A stretch of 64,000 nucleotides of DNA. It comes from Trichoplax sp. H2 (lineage: Eukaryota; Placozoa; Uniplacotomia; Trichoplacea). The translations under genes were made by a program, and so were the position numbers. The notes beneath the pieces are model-generated. The model saw only the letters and a program-made list of their open reading frames with translations, was not told the origin of the DNA and ran no database searches. Below, in pieces: positions 36,931-48,800 of this stretch (its first letter is position 1; the number at the start of each line of letters is the position of its first letter). Location: assembly GCA_003344405.1 (NCBI GenBank), contig NOWV01000049.1, positions 248,001 to 312,000 on the forward strand, in the 5' to 3' direction.

Positions 36931-38220
36931 AGTGTATGGGTTCTTCACCGTAAGTTTGCAATCCGACAACTCCAAATTTTTCACTTACTTTATTAAGACA
37001 TACAGGTCTTAACTCCTATGATCAGTGTATTTCCCTAGCACATGGCAACTATAATTAGCTGAAATCGTTACAGTCCTGTGCTGTATAACAGTCCAAGATT
37101 GCTATTTTGTTGGGCTTGTTGTGCTAACGCACAGATTAGGCATATGTTTTTGAGTCTAGGATGTCGACTCTACAGTACTTGCATCATGCATATGACATAT
37201 TGTAATCCTTTTTATTCTACGTAATGTACCTACAGTATATGTTTTCCAGTTTAATAAGATTCAGATTAGACCTGCATAATGTATATAGATAATGCTGTAC
37301 GTACAAGAGATCTTATTGCTATAATTTGAATGATTTATTTATTTGTTTATTTCCAGACCGGTCGTTTATTGTCCATGACAAAGCTCGAGCTCAATCATGG
37401 GGATGGACATTCTTTCGGGTCCGCCGGTACTACTTGAAGGCAGTAATTGTTGACTTAGAGTCCGTCAGTACCTACCTGCTATTTATGGAGTTCCATTAGG
37501 TCTAGTCATTGGTCTTTTTTGAATATCTATTCTTGCTAGAAATGCCCTGCTACTGTTGATTACTATCCCCATACAGTACTGCCATTCTAGCTAATAGTAA
37601 ACTTCTGCAATGGCATTAACGACTACGTCAAAAGAGCAAGAGAAAGTCGATGGCTTTTTACTGCACTGATGATACGGTAGTGATAGTCTGGCAGGACAGT
37701 CACTGCAGTCGCTTTAAGGGAAAAGAATGGGTTTGTATTTGCTATTAGGTCATGTCCAATCCTGTTTCGCTGGAATGAGTGTAATAATGCGAGTCAATGT
37801 ACATGCAAATATCGAGCAAAATAAATTGTGTAGAATTTACCGGAGAAAAGTTGCAAAATTGGCCTTTTAACTGGACAGCAGTCCGGTCTATTATGATTGA
37901 TGAACAGATTCTTTCTCTACTAAGTCAACTTGCGGCTGTACTGTAATGAATGCAATTGAATCAAACAAGCTATACGATAACTACGGTGGCCGTGGATTGT
38001 GGACCATCGTACGATAGGGTAGACGAGTACAGTAGTTGAAAGTATTGCAATCCTGTCATTTAAATTAAAGTCAAATTGTCGTCCACTGTGCAAGTGTGCA
38101 GCTGGATCGTTCATTTTCCTTCCTGGATGATGTTTATGCAGGCCTGATTCTGTCTGTCTGCACGTGCTGCCTCAGAACAGCGCAGTCTCCCTAGGGGTTA
38201 ACAAGGCATTCTTGACTTCT
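36931..38220. other. Intergenic stretch between repeat arrays
   Basis: No gene is supported. GC content rises relative to the deserts. Open frames at about 37363-37490 (plus, after TTTCCAG) and 37920-38114 (minus) were read but match no family. Confidence 0.4.
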
Positions 38221-39470
38221 ACCATACAGTACAGTACACTGCCGTAGAATCCAATACTGTACAGTCCAAATACCGATGATTGTACTGTAGATTACGGTCC
38301 ATTGACGGACTGGACACTGTAGAGTACGGTACACGGGTACAGTACTGTACTGTACAGTACAGTATTGATTTTTGAGTCATTGGAGTGATTTTATGATGTA
38401 CTGTACACTGTAGACACCGCGTACTTTACTGTTCAGTACTGTACTCATGCATTTGTTGTTTCATTGCTAACAGCGAGCGAGTGGGAAACTAACTTCTCGG
38501 ATGCTATACTGTACAGTGTACAGTGTACAGTATAATGGCATTCACTTTGATCTTCCACTACTCAACAACCTACAGTACTGTACAGTATTGACTGTGCTAG
38601 ACTCTCCCATCGCCGCGATGAATCATCCATCATTGTCGTCCCAGTCGAGTTCACAGAAACCTATCATGATTCATGTAGAATCCATGGTTAAGCTCTGTGG
38701 CATGCAACTTGGACGTGATTGATCCATGGAGACTGGAAAAACTGAACGATTGGGGAGAAGAAAAGTCGCTTTTACAGTAGTCTAATAAGAGTCGAAAGAG
38801 GTGGCCAGGGCACGGCGTTCAGGTCACGTGGTGTAGACTGGTGTCAACGTTGGGTGCATGATCACACCAGGTCACACCCATAAAAGCGTTGAAGCTTTTT
38901 TATTCTATTTATTACTATTTATTATTACCCGGAGAATCACGCCATTCAGTTGTCATAGTGTACAGTACTTTCATTCGGTGAAATTCATGGTACCGAGTCC
39001 AGTCTATTACTGTACACTGTAGTATACAGTGCAGGACTGGAAATTGCAAATTGGTCATGACTGTCGACGTTGATCAACTCTCCTACAAATTGCAAATTGG
39101 TGATGACAGTTCACGTTGATCAACTCTCATACAGTACTGTACTGTACTGTATGTGAATTGAAATTGGTCAAGACATTTCACATTGATCAACTCTTATGCA
39201 GTACTGTATGGGAATTGAAATGGGTCATGACAGTTTCAGGTTGATCAACTCCCATACTGTATTGTACGGGAATTGAAATGGGTCATGACAGTGGATCAAC
39301 TCCTACAGTATACAGTACTGTACTGTACTGTATACTGTACTGTACACTGTCTACAGTACACTGTCTACAGTGTACAGTACTTTGTACTGGAGTGGAGACG
39401 GTCAGGTTCCAGTACAGTTCAGTGCAACGGAGCTGTATTGTACTGTAGTGTACTGGACGCGGAGTACTGT
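38221..39470. repeat. Dense field of GTACTGTAC / ACAGTACTGT palindromes
   Basis: The self-complementary motifs TACAGTA, GTACTGTAC and ACAGTACTGT occur dozens of times over 1.25 kb, often fused into longer palindromes (38335-38365, 38505-38535, 39300-39380). The region is richer in GC than its surroundings and directly precedes the ceramide synthase start. Open frames here (38501-38722, 39273-39516) are by-products of the repeat. Confidence 0.85.
39040..39310 (+). repeat. Five-copy short tandem array around GATCAACTC
   Basis: Units carry AATTGGTCATGACA followed by GTTGATCAACTC and often CATACTGTAC. The GATCAACTC anchor recurs five times between 39070 and 39300 with spacings of 45-68 bp. TTGATCAA is itself palindromic. 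Confidence 0.8.
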
Positions 39471-39523
39471 ACGGTGGCGTTCTCTTCAACATAAGAGGGC
39501 AAAGTGGCAAAAGCAATTTATTT

Positions 39524-39535
39524 CCCCCCCCCCAG
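39524..39535 (+). promoter_or_regulatory. Probable 5' UTR splice acceptor (C10-AG)
   Basis: A run of ten C followed by AG lies five bases before the ceramide synthase ATG. A pure pyrimidine tract plus AG at this place suggests that a 5' UTR intron ends here, putting the promoter further upstream, beyond or within the palindrome field. Confidence 0.45.
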
Positions 39536-39540
39536 TCAAC

Positions 39541-42500
39541 ATGGCGTTTGTCGAATATGCCGCTGAAGATGTAACTCGATTATTACCTCCCCATAATGAT
39601 CATCCGACATTTTTAACTTTAATACCGGATACTTACACTTCATGGATAGCCACCAGAGCATCACGCCTAACTCCTTCAGGTCAATGGAAAAATGGTTATC
39701 TCGTCGATCTATCCCATCACTTCAACATGACTGCCTTCGAAGCTCAACTGGTTATTTTAGTAGCAGTGCTTTTAACCCTTGCTCGCTACTGGATCACCAA
39801 GTTTATTGCCTTTGTAAGTACAATATGTCATGTTGAAGAAGGGAATGTCCTATGCAAGTAGTCCAAGGAGTGCATGATAGCCAACCTATTGCATCAACAC
39901 AAGTAGTATAACTCTCCACAGTAATGGATGATTGTAGGCGACCTTTCCACTAAACGTCTCCATCTCTACTAGCTTGATCGACGTGCCTACCAATATGCAT
40001 CCTGTTTATTGCATACCATACACTGTATTGTATGACATGAATGATACCATCTATCAACTCACTACTCTCTTCAACTAATATAAACGGTGAGTCCAGTCAA
40101 CAGCTCATACTGGATTCCACTCGACAGTCTAACTTTCGCTGCAGTTTCAAGATGATTTTCAATCATGAAACGCTCCTTTTAGCCCACTTTACTATCAGTA
40201 ATCCTTAATACAACATGACTCCTTTCAATAGGACTGAGGAGAGGCAAGTTTACATTCAAATACCATCATTACTTCATTAAATGATTGATATCAAAAGGTA
40301 CCTTTCAAATCTCAAGTGGTGTACAATGTTGACTCCAATCATACTTGCTTGAATGGCACTCGTTTTCATCACCGACAACAAACACAATCCATAGCATACT
40401 CTTGCATGCATTTCTACATGGTAGATTGTAGGAGTTGTACAATGTCCACCCATAATCACTCTGCTAGTTGTATTTGGATTGCCTGCCATAGGTGAACGAT
40501 GCCAAATGAAATGGGCAATTCAGGGTTGACCGCGTGCATCATTTCATGCATAAAAGTTGCGTACAACCATTACCATTGGCATGGCGACGTTTCCACTTTC
40601 ATGACTGCATCTACAATAAAACAATCCTACTCAACATTTGGAGTACCATGAATGAAACATTGGTGATGATGCAAAAGCATTCAAAAGTGTCCATCACACA
40701 CTATACAAAGATAGTATAGTAAAGTAGGATGCATGTCTTCAGATCGGCTAGTAGACTTTTCCATGACAAGTTCAAATAACATCCAGCGATCATGGATTGC
40801 AATCCCCCTTAGCTTACAATAGTGACTGTAAATAGAACCTTTTCTATCAACTACAATATTTCAATCCAACGCTTTCTGTTCATACACATCTGCTTTAGTT
40901 AACCCTTTACTGTGCCATCATGTCAGTAACATCAAAGCAAACATGCCAATACGACACATAGATCAAACGACATCTTTCCAATAGACGTCATAACTCATGA
41001 AATAAGTGCTTCCAATCGCTGCAGCAACGTCGCTTCGTCACCAACAAAAGTCATTATTGTTATCAACATGATATTGGATAACTGCCGCTACGAGTTGAAT
41101 TCTCATTGTCGATGCTGTGATAGTCCGGCCACTTTTGGCCTTCAATAACATAATGTCAACGGTTACTCATGACCATGTTGATCAACCATTTTCTACCCTA
41201 CTGTATGTGCCCATCACATTATGCAATCTATTTTCATCATCGACCAATATGAAATAGAAATGATTATCATTGTCTTTCATTGAAATTGTTCATTGATAAT
41301 ATTGAAAATACTAATTGAAAAGTACAATTTGAAAAGCCTCCAGTTTATGTATTTTTATGTATTATTTTCTCACTAATGCTATATTCTCTATTTTTTTCCC
41401 CCTCCCTGCGTATAGCCGCTAGCCAACTGGTTAAAGTTAAGTAATCTTAATCGAAGAAAATTTCCTGAAAGCTTTTGGAAATTTTTTTTTTACTTATTTT
41501 CATGGTCTTACTGTTATCACGTTGTATTCCATGCCGGTTATTCTATCTTTACGGATTCCAAGACTTGCTTTCAAAGTAAGATGATCGATCTAAATATAGT
41601 ACAAACTTTGTCTTACACGTCCCTATGCAATATTGGTTACAATTAATTGCAATGATGGCACAATCTCAACATCTTGAGATTGTGTCGCATTTGCAGTGCA
41701 ATTACTTCTCGCCAAGATTGTAAACGAGACGGTTTCATCTGAAGTGAATGGTTGATAAATAAATATAATTTGAACAGTCAACTATTTCTTTCATCGTTGG
41801 CTCTACATCGGATAAGCAGTACAGTACAGATCTTGCCAAGAAATTGAATGAATTCTTGTGTACCGTAAAATGATTTGGGGGTGATCAGCATTACAAGATT
41901 ACCTTCGTTACCCAGCTGTTCTTGTACAGTCTTGGCTTAACATACTGCTTGAATAGATAAATTAGCGTATTAAGAATATTTTGAGCAAAAGCCATCGTCT
42001 CTAGTCAAACTTTTGGTACTGTATTCATTGCTTATTGTAGGACTTTACATTCTGATGAAATTCTGGTAAACGTATCCACTATTGGATATGAACGCTTTTG
42101 TGACTTGCACCTTTTTTTTATTTATTTACTTTTCATTTTGTCGTTAATTAACGGATAGCAACTCAATATGGTACTATACAACGATAATTTTAGCCAAGTA
42201 ACCCGCATCGATTCCTTTTAACCAATTGTTAGTTCAGCTTTGTTCGGTGTCTAATTACATTAATCAGTGCCATATTTATCATGGATGTAGACTATGATCC
42301 TCAAGCTCTGCCCAAAGTGGATATTCTCATGGTATACTTGATTCAAGGTTCTTTCTACATCCACTCTCTGTACGCCACATTGTACATGGATGAGAGACGC
42401 AAAGATACGTGGATGATGATTCTACATCATATCTTAACCGATACCTTGATTGGATTCTCTCATGCTTTCAGGTACAAAACATGATTATAATCAGTGCTTA

Positions 42501-43574
42501 ATTCTCAGTATAGAGTATTTTAGTGGTAAATTGATTGTTTACTTTCGCCATATAGCAATAGAATGAATAGAGTTATTAGATGATGGCTCAAACAATGGTC
42601 TTTAAGAACGTTAACGGTTCAATAATCATAACTGATTCCAGTACTTTTTGTTTTACTCAACGCGTGCATTCATGTCACTGAGCCAATGATAGAAATATTG
42701 CTAAAAGCTCGATAATTCATGTGACACATTGTAAACCGACTTGAATTAAAATCCTTCCAATAAAATGTTGCTATTGAACTTATCATATGTTTTCCCACAT
42801 TTTCTCCTTTAGATATCATAATGCTGGAGTACTGATCATTTTCACTCATGATGTAACCGACATTTGCCTCGAGTTTGCCAAATTAATGCAATACTTAAAG
42901 TTACGCGATGGCAAAATCCACCAGCTATTCGAGTACCTTTCCAATTTTGGATTTGTCATATTTGCCATTACATGGTAACATTGATCATTAACCTGCTTAC
43001 CAATTGCTACATGTTCTGTAAATTCAATATAGACGCTAGTTGTAAGTAAACTGATCAAGTTAATTAGAGTTTATTAAACCATTTAATGATGGCATTATCC
43101 TTTAGGGTTATATTCAGACTGTATTGGTTCCCTCTTAAAGCCTTACACACCGTAGGTCACTCGGCTGCCTATTTTGCACCTACTGCGCCTTGTATGCCAA
43201 CTTTTGTAGTATTACTTTGGATTTTGTTCACAATGAATGTATACTGGTTCAGCTTTATATTTACAAAATTCATCGGTGTGGTATTTAAGAATGAGAGAGA
43301 AATCCGGGATACACGGGAAGATGAAGGGGAAGAAATCCTCGATCTCCAAGAACATGTCAAAGATGCCAAGAAGGTATGTTATATCGATATGGAAGTGAAG
43401 CACTAATTTCTTATTTTCATTTGCTGTTGATAGATAGAATAGATTTCACTTTAAACAATAAGATTCATTTTGTCCTTTTTTTTGTCGCAATACTAGTTTC
43501 CTAAAGAGAAAACAGCAACAAATAATAATTCAAATCATACTAGCAAAAAAGATTCTGTCCGACGTCGCCATTAA
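39541..43574 (+). CDS. cers1: Ceramide synthase (CerS1/LASS1-like), 6 exons, 373 aa
   Basis: Endoplasmic reticulum membrane enzyme that N-acylates sphingoid bases with acyl-CoA to make (dihydro)ceramide. Exons: 39541-39813, 41416-41575, 42291-42471, 42813-42974, 43106-43373, 43497-43574; GT-AG throughout, 1122 nt, all phases closed. The TLC/LAG1 domain follows PLANWLKLSNLNRRKFPESF. The Lag1p motif is intact: LHHILTD (His190, His191), then RYHNAGVLIIFTHDVTD (205-221, with His217, Asp218 and Asp221). YLIQGSFYIHSLYATLYMDE and RLYWFPLKAL match CerS1 rather than CerS2-6, and no Hox-like domain precedes the catalytic region, again as in CerS1. The cytosolic tail is acidic then basic (DSVRRRH). ATG 39541 is chosen because it follows a likely acceptor and starts the conserved N-terminus; the frame stays open upstream only through repeats. 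Confidence 0.96.
39814..41415 (+). other. Long first coding intron of the ceramide synthase gene
   Basis: A 1.6-kb intron, the longest of this gene, from GTAAGT to TATAG. It is less AT-rich than the intergenic deserts. Open frames inside it (40277-40489 minus, 40534-40719 plus) have no recognisable domain. Confidence 0.7.
41644..41704. repeat. Intronic nested hairpin
   Basis: Perfect inner arms CACAATCTCAA and TTGAGATTGTG (11 bp, loop CATC) lie within outer arms TAATTGCA and TGCAATTA, inside intron 2 of the ceramide synthase gene. Confidence 0.7.
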
Positions 43575-46500
43575 CAACATTTTACATTGATATACGTTGT
43601 GATTCTTTTATGCTAGCACTGTATTTAAATTGAGTTACCATTTTACTCTGCTGTCAATCACAACATTGGTCACCTAATTGTCATTATTTGTCAATGAAGT
43701 ATATGCCATGGTGTACATATAGTATTTCATTTAGGAAATATCGATTTCTAGACCTTTCGTAGATACTTAAATGATAGCAGCATTAGCATCTAATATAAAG
43801 CATTCATTTGCTTCTGTCTTAATTAATTTTGCATCCGAGCCATGTACCTACGTCATATTTTTCATGTGTAATTTATTCGATCGCGCACATGTTAGTGCTT
43901 TGTCTATATCCCTCTTTAAATTATCTTGGACGATTACTTTACGACGGGTGGACTTTTTAATACTATATCGAACTAAAATATGCTTGCTATTTTGCTATAA
44001 GGCAGATGGTAAACTTAGATCTGTACTTATAAAGACAATGATTTGACCAACTAATTATTTACCTTTAAACGTTTGCGGTGTTTGATAGTATCTTCAAGGT
44101 AGATATGTTAATGTTTGACTAGAAATACTTTTGCACGATCTTATTCGTTATTTGTACCACATAAAAGTTGCTCTGATTTAGTACGTTATTGCCTTTGATA
44201 ATATCATTTTTATGGATATTAATAATTATTATTATCATTGATTGAACTCCTGTTCAAATATCGGTGAGATGCAAATTCACTTTATATCACTGCTTTAGTG
44301 AAATTCGATCATCTTTCTTAACCCATCTAATTTTACTGCCGGTATGATGTTCCGTTCAAAATAAATGATCAGGCCTTCCTTAAATATTCTAGTAACGTTA
44401 TAATTTAATATACTATTGGATAATTAAAGTTTCATTTCAAGATACTCGTAGAATAGCGTAAACTCGCACCTTACAGTCAACCTTCTCAGTTATCAATGGA
44501 TACTGAAAAGCATCTCGATACACAAAACTTATTCTGTTCAATTTCCTTTCATAGATATCTAACTGCTATGAAAGGATTTCCCAACCTGGATAGACCATCA
44601 CTTTAATGTAGACACATTTAAAGTTTGGCTTAGATGTCCATTTATTAAATGATCTACGATGTCCATTATCCAGACAGGATCGCGCAATGATGATTCTTTT
44701 AAATTCCCTGATGAACTGAAAGGCAAATCGATGTTTATTAATCTCTAGTATAAACAACGACATGAGGACAGTGACCGTAAATACAATCTTGATCTAAAAA
44801 TTACAACGTACCCTATTTCCGACATGATGTACATGCAAGATTTGAGGGAAGAACGAGTAAGAATAAATTCAGCAACCCCTGTCCTTTGATAACGTAAACA
44901 TCTCAAATTTATAACATCAATCCAAGGATAAGCAATCACTGCTGTACCGTATTGTAGATGTTATTAATATGCATATTCAACTTATCGTGAAACGCAGTAT
45001 TGGATTAGTAAACCGACAATTAGTACTAATATTGAGATGAAGATCATCTCAACGCTTTGAGCAGAAGACTTCCTTACTAGTAGAATAATTAACAACTACT
45101 TTCGTAATTCTATGATCAAGCCACCGGCAAGGATCACATATCCCAATTTTTAATTATGAACAGTTGATTACTTAATTGCTACGATGGAATCAATTTCATT
45201 GGCTTATAATCTACATCCATGGTGAAATGATAATAGTTGATTTTGTAGGAAAATTGAATGATATTAATATCTGGTATGATTACGAATTTATCATGAAAGC
45301 TCAATGATCAAAAGCGGTATTCGGAGATTTTTGGATCTTGCACGTCGATACTAGTTCAATCATTCAAAAAATTTCTGATCGAACTAGTTACGGCGTAGGC
45401 AGTTGTCAAAGACTAGCAGTATGTAGATATCTGTGTGCTTAATCAGTACCTACCTATTGGTAAACTTAACATCATCAGTAGTTATTAAATATTTAAAACA
45501 TTTCTTGCAGAACTACTGAAAGATACAGATAGGCGTAAAGAATTAGTAGAGGGCTGAATACCTTATTGAGTATTGGTTCGTCTAAGATTAATCGGTACTT
45601 ATTGATAAATTCATCATCACGAATCAAAAACCAATTAAAATCAATCTCCTTAATTACTATATGTATGTGTTATATACATATGTATCAATGCCGTATTGAT
45701 TAGGAGTACTGTATGTCTAAGATTAATCAAAGCTTATCGATTGAACTCATCATCGCCAATCAAAATAGATTACCATAATTACTACTGCATATACTGGGCA
45801 TATACATCAATTTCGTATTGGGTAGGAGTACGTCTACGATTAATCAGTGCTTATTGATAAACTCATCGTCATGCATTAAAATAGAATACTTTAATTCCTG
45901 TACATTAAAACTTACTTAAAATCCAATTATCGCACAGTACTTGCTTTATAGAATTTACAAATAGTATGTCATATTTAAAACATTGCTCTATTTGATCAGA
46001 AATGTTCATCCGATAACTAAAACAATCTATTAGTACTTTTACTCCTACTTCATTTCTACAACGTACATAGTAAATCTATGTACTGATTATTTAAATCAAA
46101 GCAAACTTATCAGCATTCCTAAATCAATACAATAATTACTATGACTAGATACAGAACAAAATTACTTAATATATTCATTTATCTATTTTACAGGCAAGCT
46201 AAATAAATCTCTTCTGATATAAGAATTTCTAAAATGGAAAATTGGCTAATTGATAACCGCAATGTAAAGTCGATCTTAATAGAATTTTAAAATTCTATTT
46301 CTACTACGCTACTATTTTTTGTTTATATAATAATTGACTCTAAGAAGTAATATTTTTACGTTGATTTCCTCCCTTCTTACGTTAAACATTAGTAAAAATA
46401 AAAATAAAGATCTTGATTCGCAAAATAACGAGCCTTCGGTAATTAATTTGTACGAGTATGACTACGTTTTCCTTACTGTGTTGAGTCGTACATGTATAGC

Positions 46501-47720
46501 AATAAGGCTTGAAAGAGGCAGCATACGAATATTGGTCGTAGGTTATAGGTTGTATTTGAATACTTGCTTGCGAGTTTGAAGTAAATTCAACGACAATAAT
46601 ATTACTTACAGTCAGCCTAAACAGATACCATGTTGTTGCGAAACTTAATAGAAACAATTAATTATTAGTTTACTTTAATAGTGTAGACGTTACTATGTGA
46701 TGAATACTTTGATCCTGAAATATTTTTTTGGATAAAAAGCTTAGAAAAACTAAAATAAGCAGGATTACTTGCTTACATACTTATTGGTGCTAGAAACTTT
46801 AAATTAGAAGCAACGATAACAAAATAACTTGATTATTTAACTTGTGTACGTGTCGACAATTTTCTATATGATTGGGATCTTTACCGAAACAAAGCGTAAC
46901 TGTTATGGAAATAACGGACAGCCTTAGCTTTGGCTTTCAACTTTATATCTATTTCATAATAATCCTAAATCATGCTTTAGAGCCAAGTAGCTCAAAAATA
47001 TCCTTTACCCCGAAAAGATTAGTGTGTTACTAATCGCATCGAAACTAAAGAATAACATCTGGAAAAATGCAACCTTTTAAATATTTATTGATAAATGCAT
47101 AAATTAAATTAAATATACATAGGCACAAGTATATCTCATTTAGTAAACACAACTATATTAAGTGACTGAATCCCTTCAGTAAGATATAACTTAGCAATTG
47201 GTCGTAATCGCAATGATACTCTAATTTAATAGCAGCTAGCTAGAATAAATTTTACTTTGCATATTATAATTCACCAGCAGTAATTAGAGTTATTAAAGGT
47301 GATCTATTGTAATCACATACTTTGTGATACATTATAGTGTAGCTTCTAAGAATAATAACAGCTCAAATGATGGCGTACATTTTCGCTAGATGATATCTAT
47401 TATATTTTGTATTCTTTATATCAACATTACAATTGCGAAGCGTACCAGTATTATGAAATTTTATGGATAAAAGTATAGTGGATACGTAGGTATATGACCT
47501 ATATATATATATTACGTATATATCAATGTTGCATAAATGAAACGCGGTAGTCTGAAAATGGTTATAAAATTATACTACTCTAAAAGTAGGTCCATTATGA
47601 CAGAATAATTCATTTCTACTAATCCAAATAGATGGTCTGTTAGTAACAAATCAATACCGGTTCATTATGTATGTCTAGTAAATAAATTTGCAAGTCCACT
47701 ACTCATTTAAGCTAGGCAGG
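43575..47720. other. Intergenic stretch with unresolved open frames
   Basis: No gene model was obtained. At 44496-44870 the plus strand has several short protein-like frames (MDTEKHLDTQNLFCSIS; DLRCPLSRQDRAMMIL; YPISDMMYMQDLREER before a GTAAGA) that do not connect in frame; the minus strand is also open at 44566-44939. A three-copy tandem repeat lies at 45579-45915. Frames at 43771-44046 and 46334-46657 match nothing. Confidence 0.4.
45579..45915 (+). repeat. Three-copy diverged tandem repeat, unit about 117-136 bp
   Basis: Copies begin near 45579, 45715 and 45832 with GTCTAAGATTAATC or a close variant, followed by CTTATTGATAAACTCATC-like sequence and ending TATTGATTAGGAGTAC. A partial earlier copy precedes 45579. 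The family is unknown. Confidence 0.8.
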
Positions 47721-48800
47721 TTAAATATCTACTAACACTAAGTTTTCTCTCTGATCGCCAGTGTCATATATAATATCAGTACTACATTTGTCGATCGCAG
47801 TAGATAATTTTGTTTGATTAAAATCCAACGTGGAAGCTGGTAAAGAGCAGCAACTAGGGATATACCTGAATATAATTTCATAGTAGGCTTTTCTAATACT
47901 TTTATAGATTACAGCATACACGAAGGGATTAACTGCACTATTCGCGTTTACTAAAAAACCAGCAATGAAAAAGGCAACTGGAGGGACTGCTACACCACTT
48001 GGGGCTAAGATAAATACAACTATGGTATAGGGAAAGTAGCAAATAACAAATACTAAATATACGAAAAACATCTTTTTGGTAATTTCGATTTCTTTTTTAA
48101 TGGATTTGCGAAGTAAACTTCTATTCAGGCTATCTGGCTGGATTTTCTTAATATTAACCATGCATCTCTTAGCATTTCGTCTGATAAATATATATATACA
48201 CAAATAACAGATTCCTAGTAGACTTAAAGGAATAATGGAATCAGTGATAAATGCATACATAACGTAGCTTCTGCCAGCTGGATACAGCCAATCTGGTAAG
48301 CATGTAGATTCCATTCGTTGGTAAACATATCGATTCCATCCGAGTACTGGCGAAAGACTGATCGCGAGGCTGTAAGTCCAAATGATAGCAACAGTTCTCT
48401 TCACAACTCGAACAGTAATTTTTTTACCATAAGAATGAATGATGACTAAGTAACGGAATATAGCTGTAGCTAATAAGGAATAAATTGTCAATAAGTAAAG
48501 TAATATTTGCATAAATCCATCAAAGTCACAGAATGCCTTATAACGTATATGAAGATTTGTTAGCGTGCCCAATATAATAAAAGAATCTTTAAAAATTCCA
48601 TTTAAAATATCAGTAATGGCTAAATTAATGATTAAGTAGTTTGTAGGAATTCTCAACGATTTTTCTCTATAGAAAGCTATCAAAACCAGCAAATTGCCAA
48701 GAATAGATATTACACCTATCACGGAGTAAGCAGCAACACGAATAATTGCTAAGGATGTCGGCCCATACTCAGGATACAAGCTGGAATTGTTACTAACCAT
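47721..48800 (-). CDS. Opsin-like rhodopsin-class GPCR without retinal lysine, 359 aa
   Basis: Single-exon class A seven-transmembrane receptor. Hallmarks: ILGN (33-36), LAITD with Asp64, Cys91 paired with Cys167 in loop 2, Trp141, Pro191, CYFPY (254-258) and NPFVY (291-295) followed by KSIRKAYYEI. Loop 2 carries GWNRYVYQRMESTCLPDW, very close to the third receptor and reminiscent of opsin loop 2. The E/DRY site is FRY (115-117). The position of the opsin lysine is Asn285. The third intracellular loop (about 207-242) is long and basic; the tail has CSTD and NQT but no obvious palmitoylation pair other than CC near 317. N-terminal NNSS supports extracellular glycosylation. Ligand unknown. Confidence 0.9.
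   Translation of the reverse strand: MVSNNSSLYPEYGPTSLAIIRVAAYSVIGVISILGNLLVLIAFYREKSLRIPTNYLIINLAITDILNGIFKDSFIILGTLTNLHIRYKAFCDFDGFMQILLYLLTIYSLLATAIFRYLVIIHSYGKKITVRVVKRTVAIIWTYSLAISLSPVLGWNRYVYQRMESTCLPDWLYPAGRSYVMYAFITDSIIPLSLLGICYLCIYIFIRRNAKRCMVNIKKIQPDSLNRSLLRKSIKKEIEITKKMFFVYLVFVICYFPYTIVVFILAPSGVAVPPVAFFIAGFLVNANSAVNPFVYAVIYKSIRKAYYEIIFRYIPSCCSLPASTLDFNQTKLSTAIDKCSTDIIYDTGDQRENLVLVDI

Noticed and set aside
38501-38722. 73-aa plus ORF in the palindrome field
   Set aside because: Half is palindrome repeat; the rest (from an ATG at 38619) has no recognisable domain or donor.
39370-39540. Upstream extension of the CerS frame (163-aa ORF)
   Set aside because: Encoded by palindrome repeats and the C10 tract; conserved protein begins at 39541.
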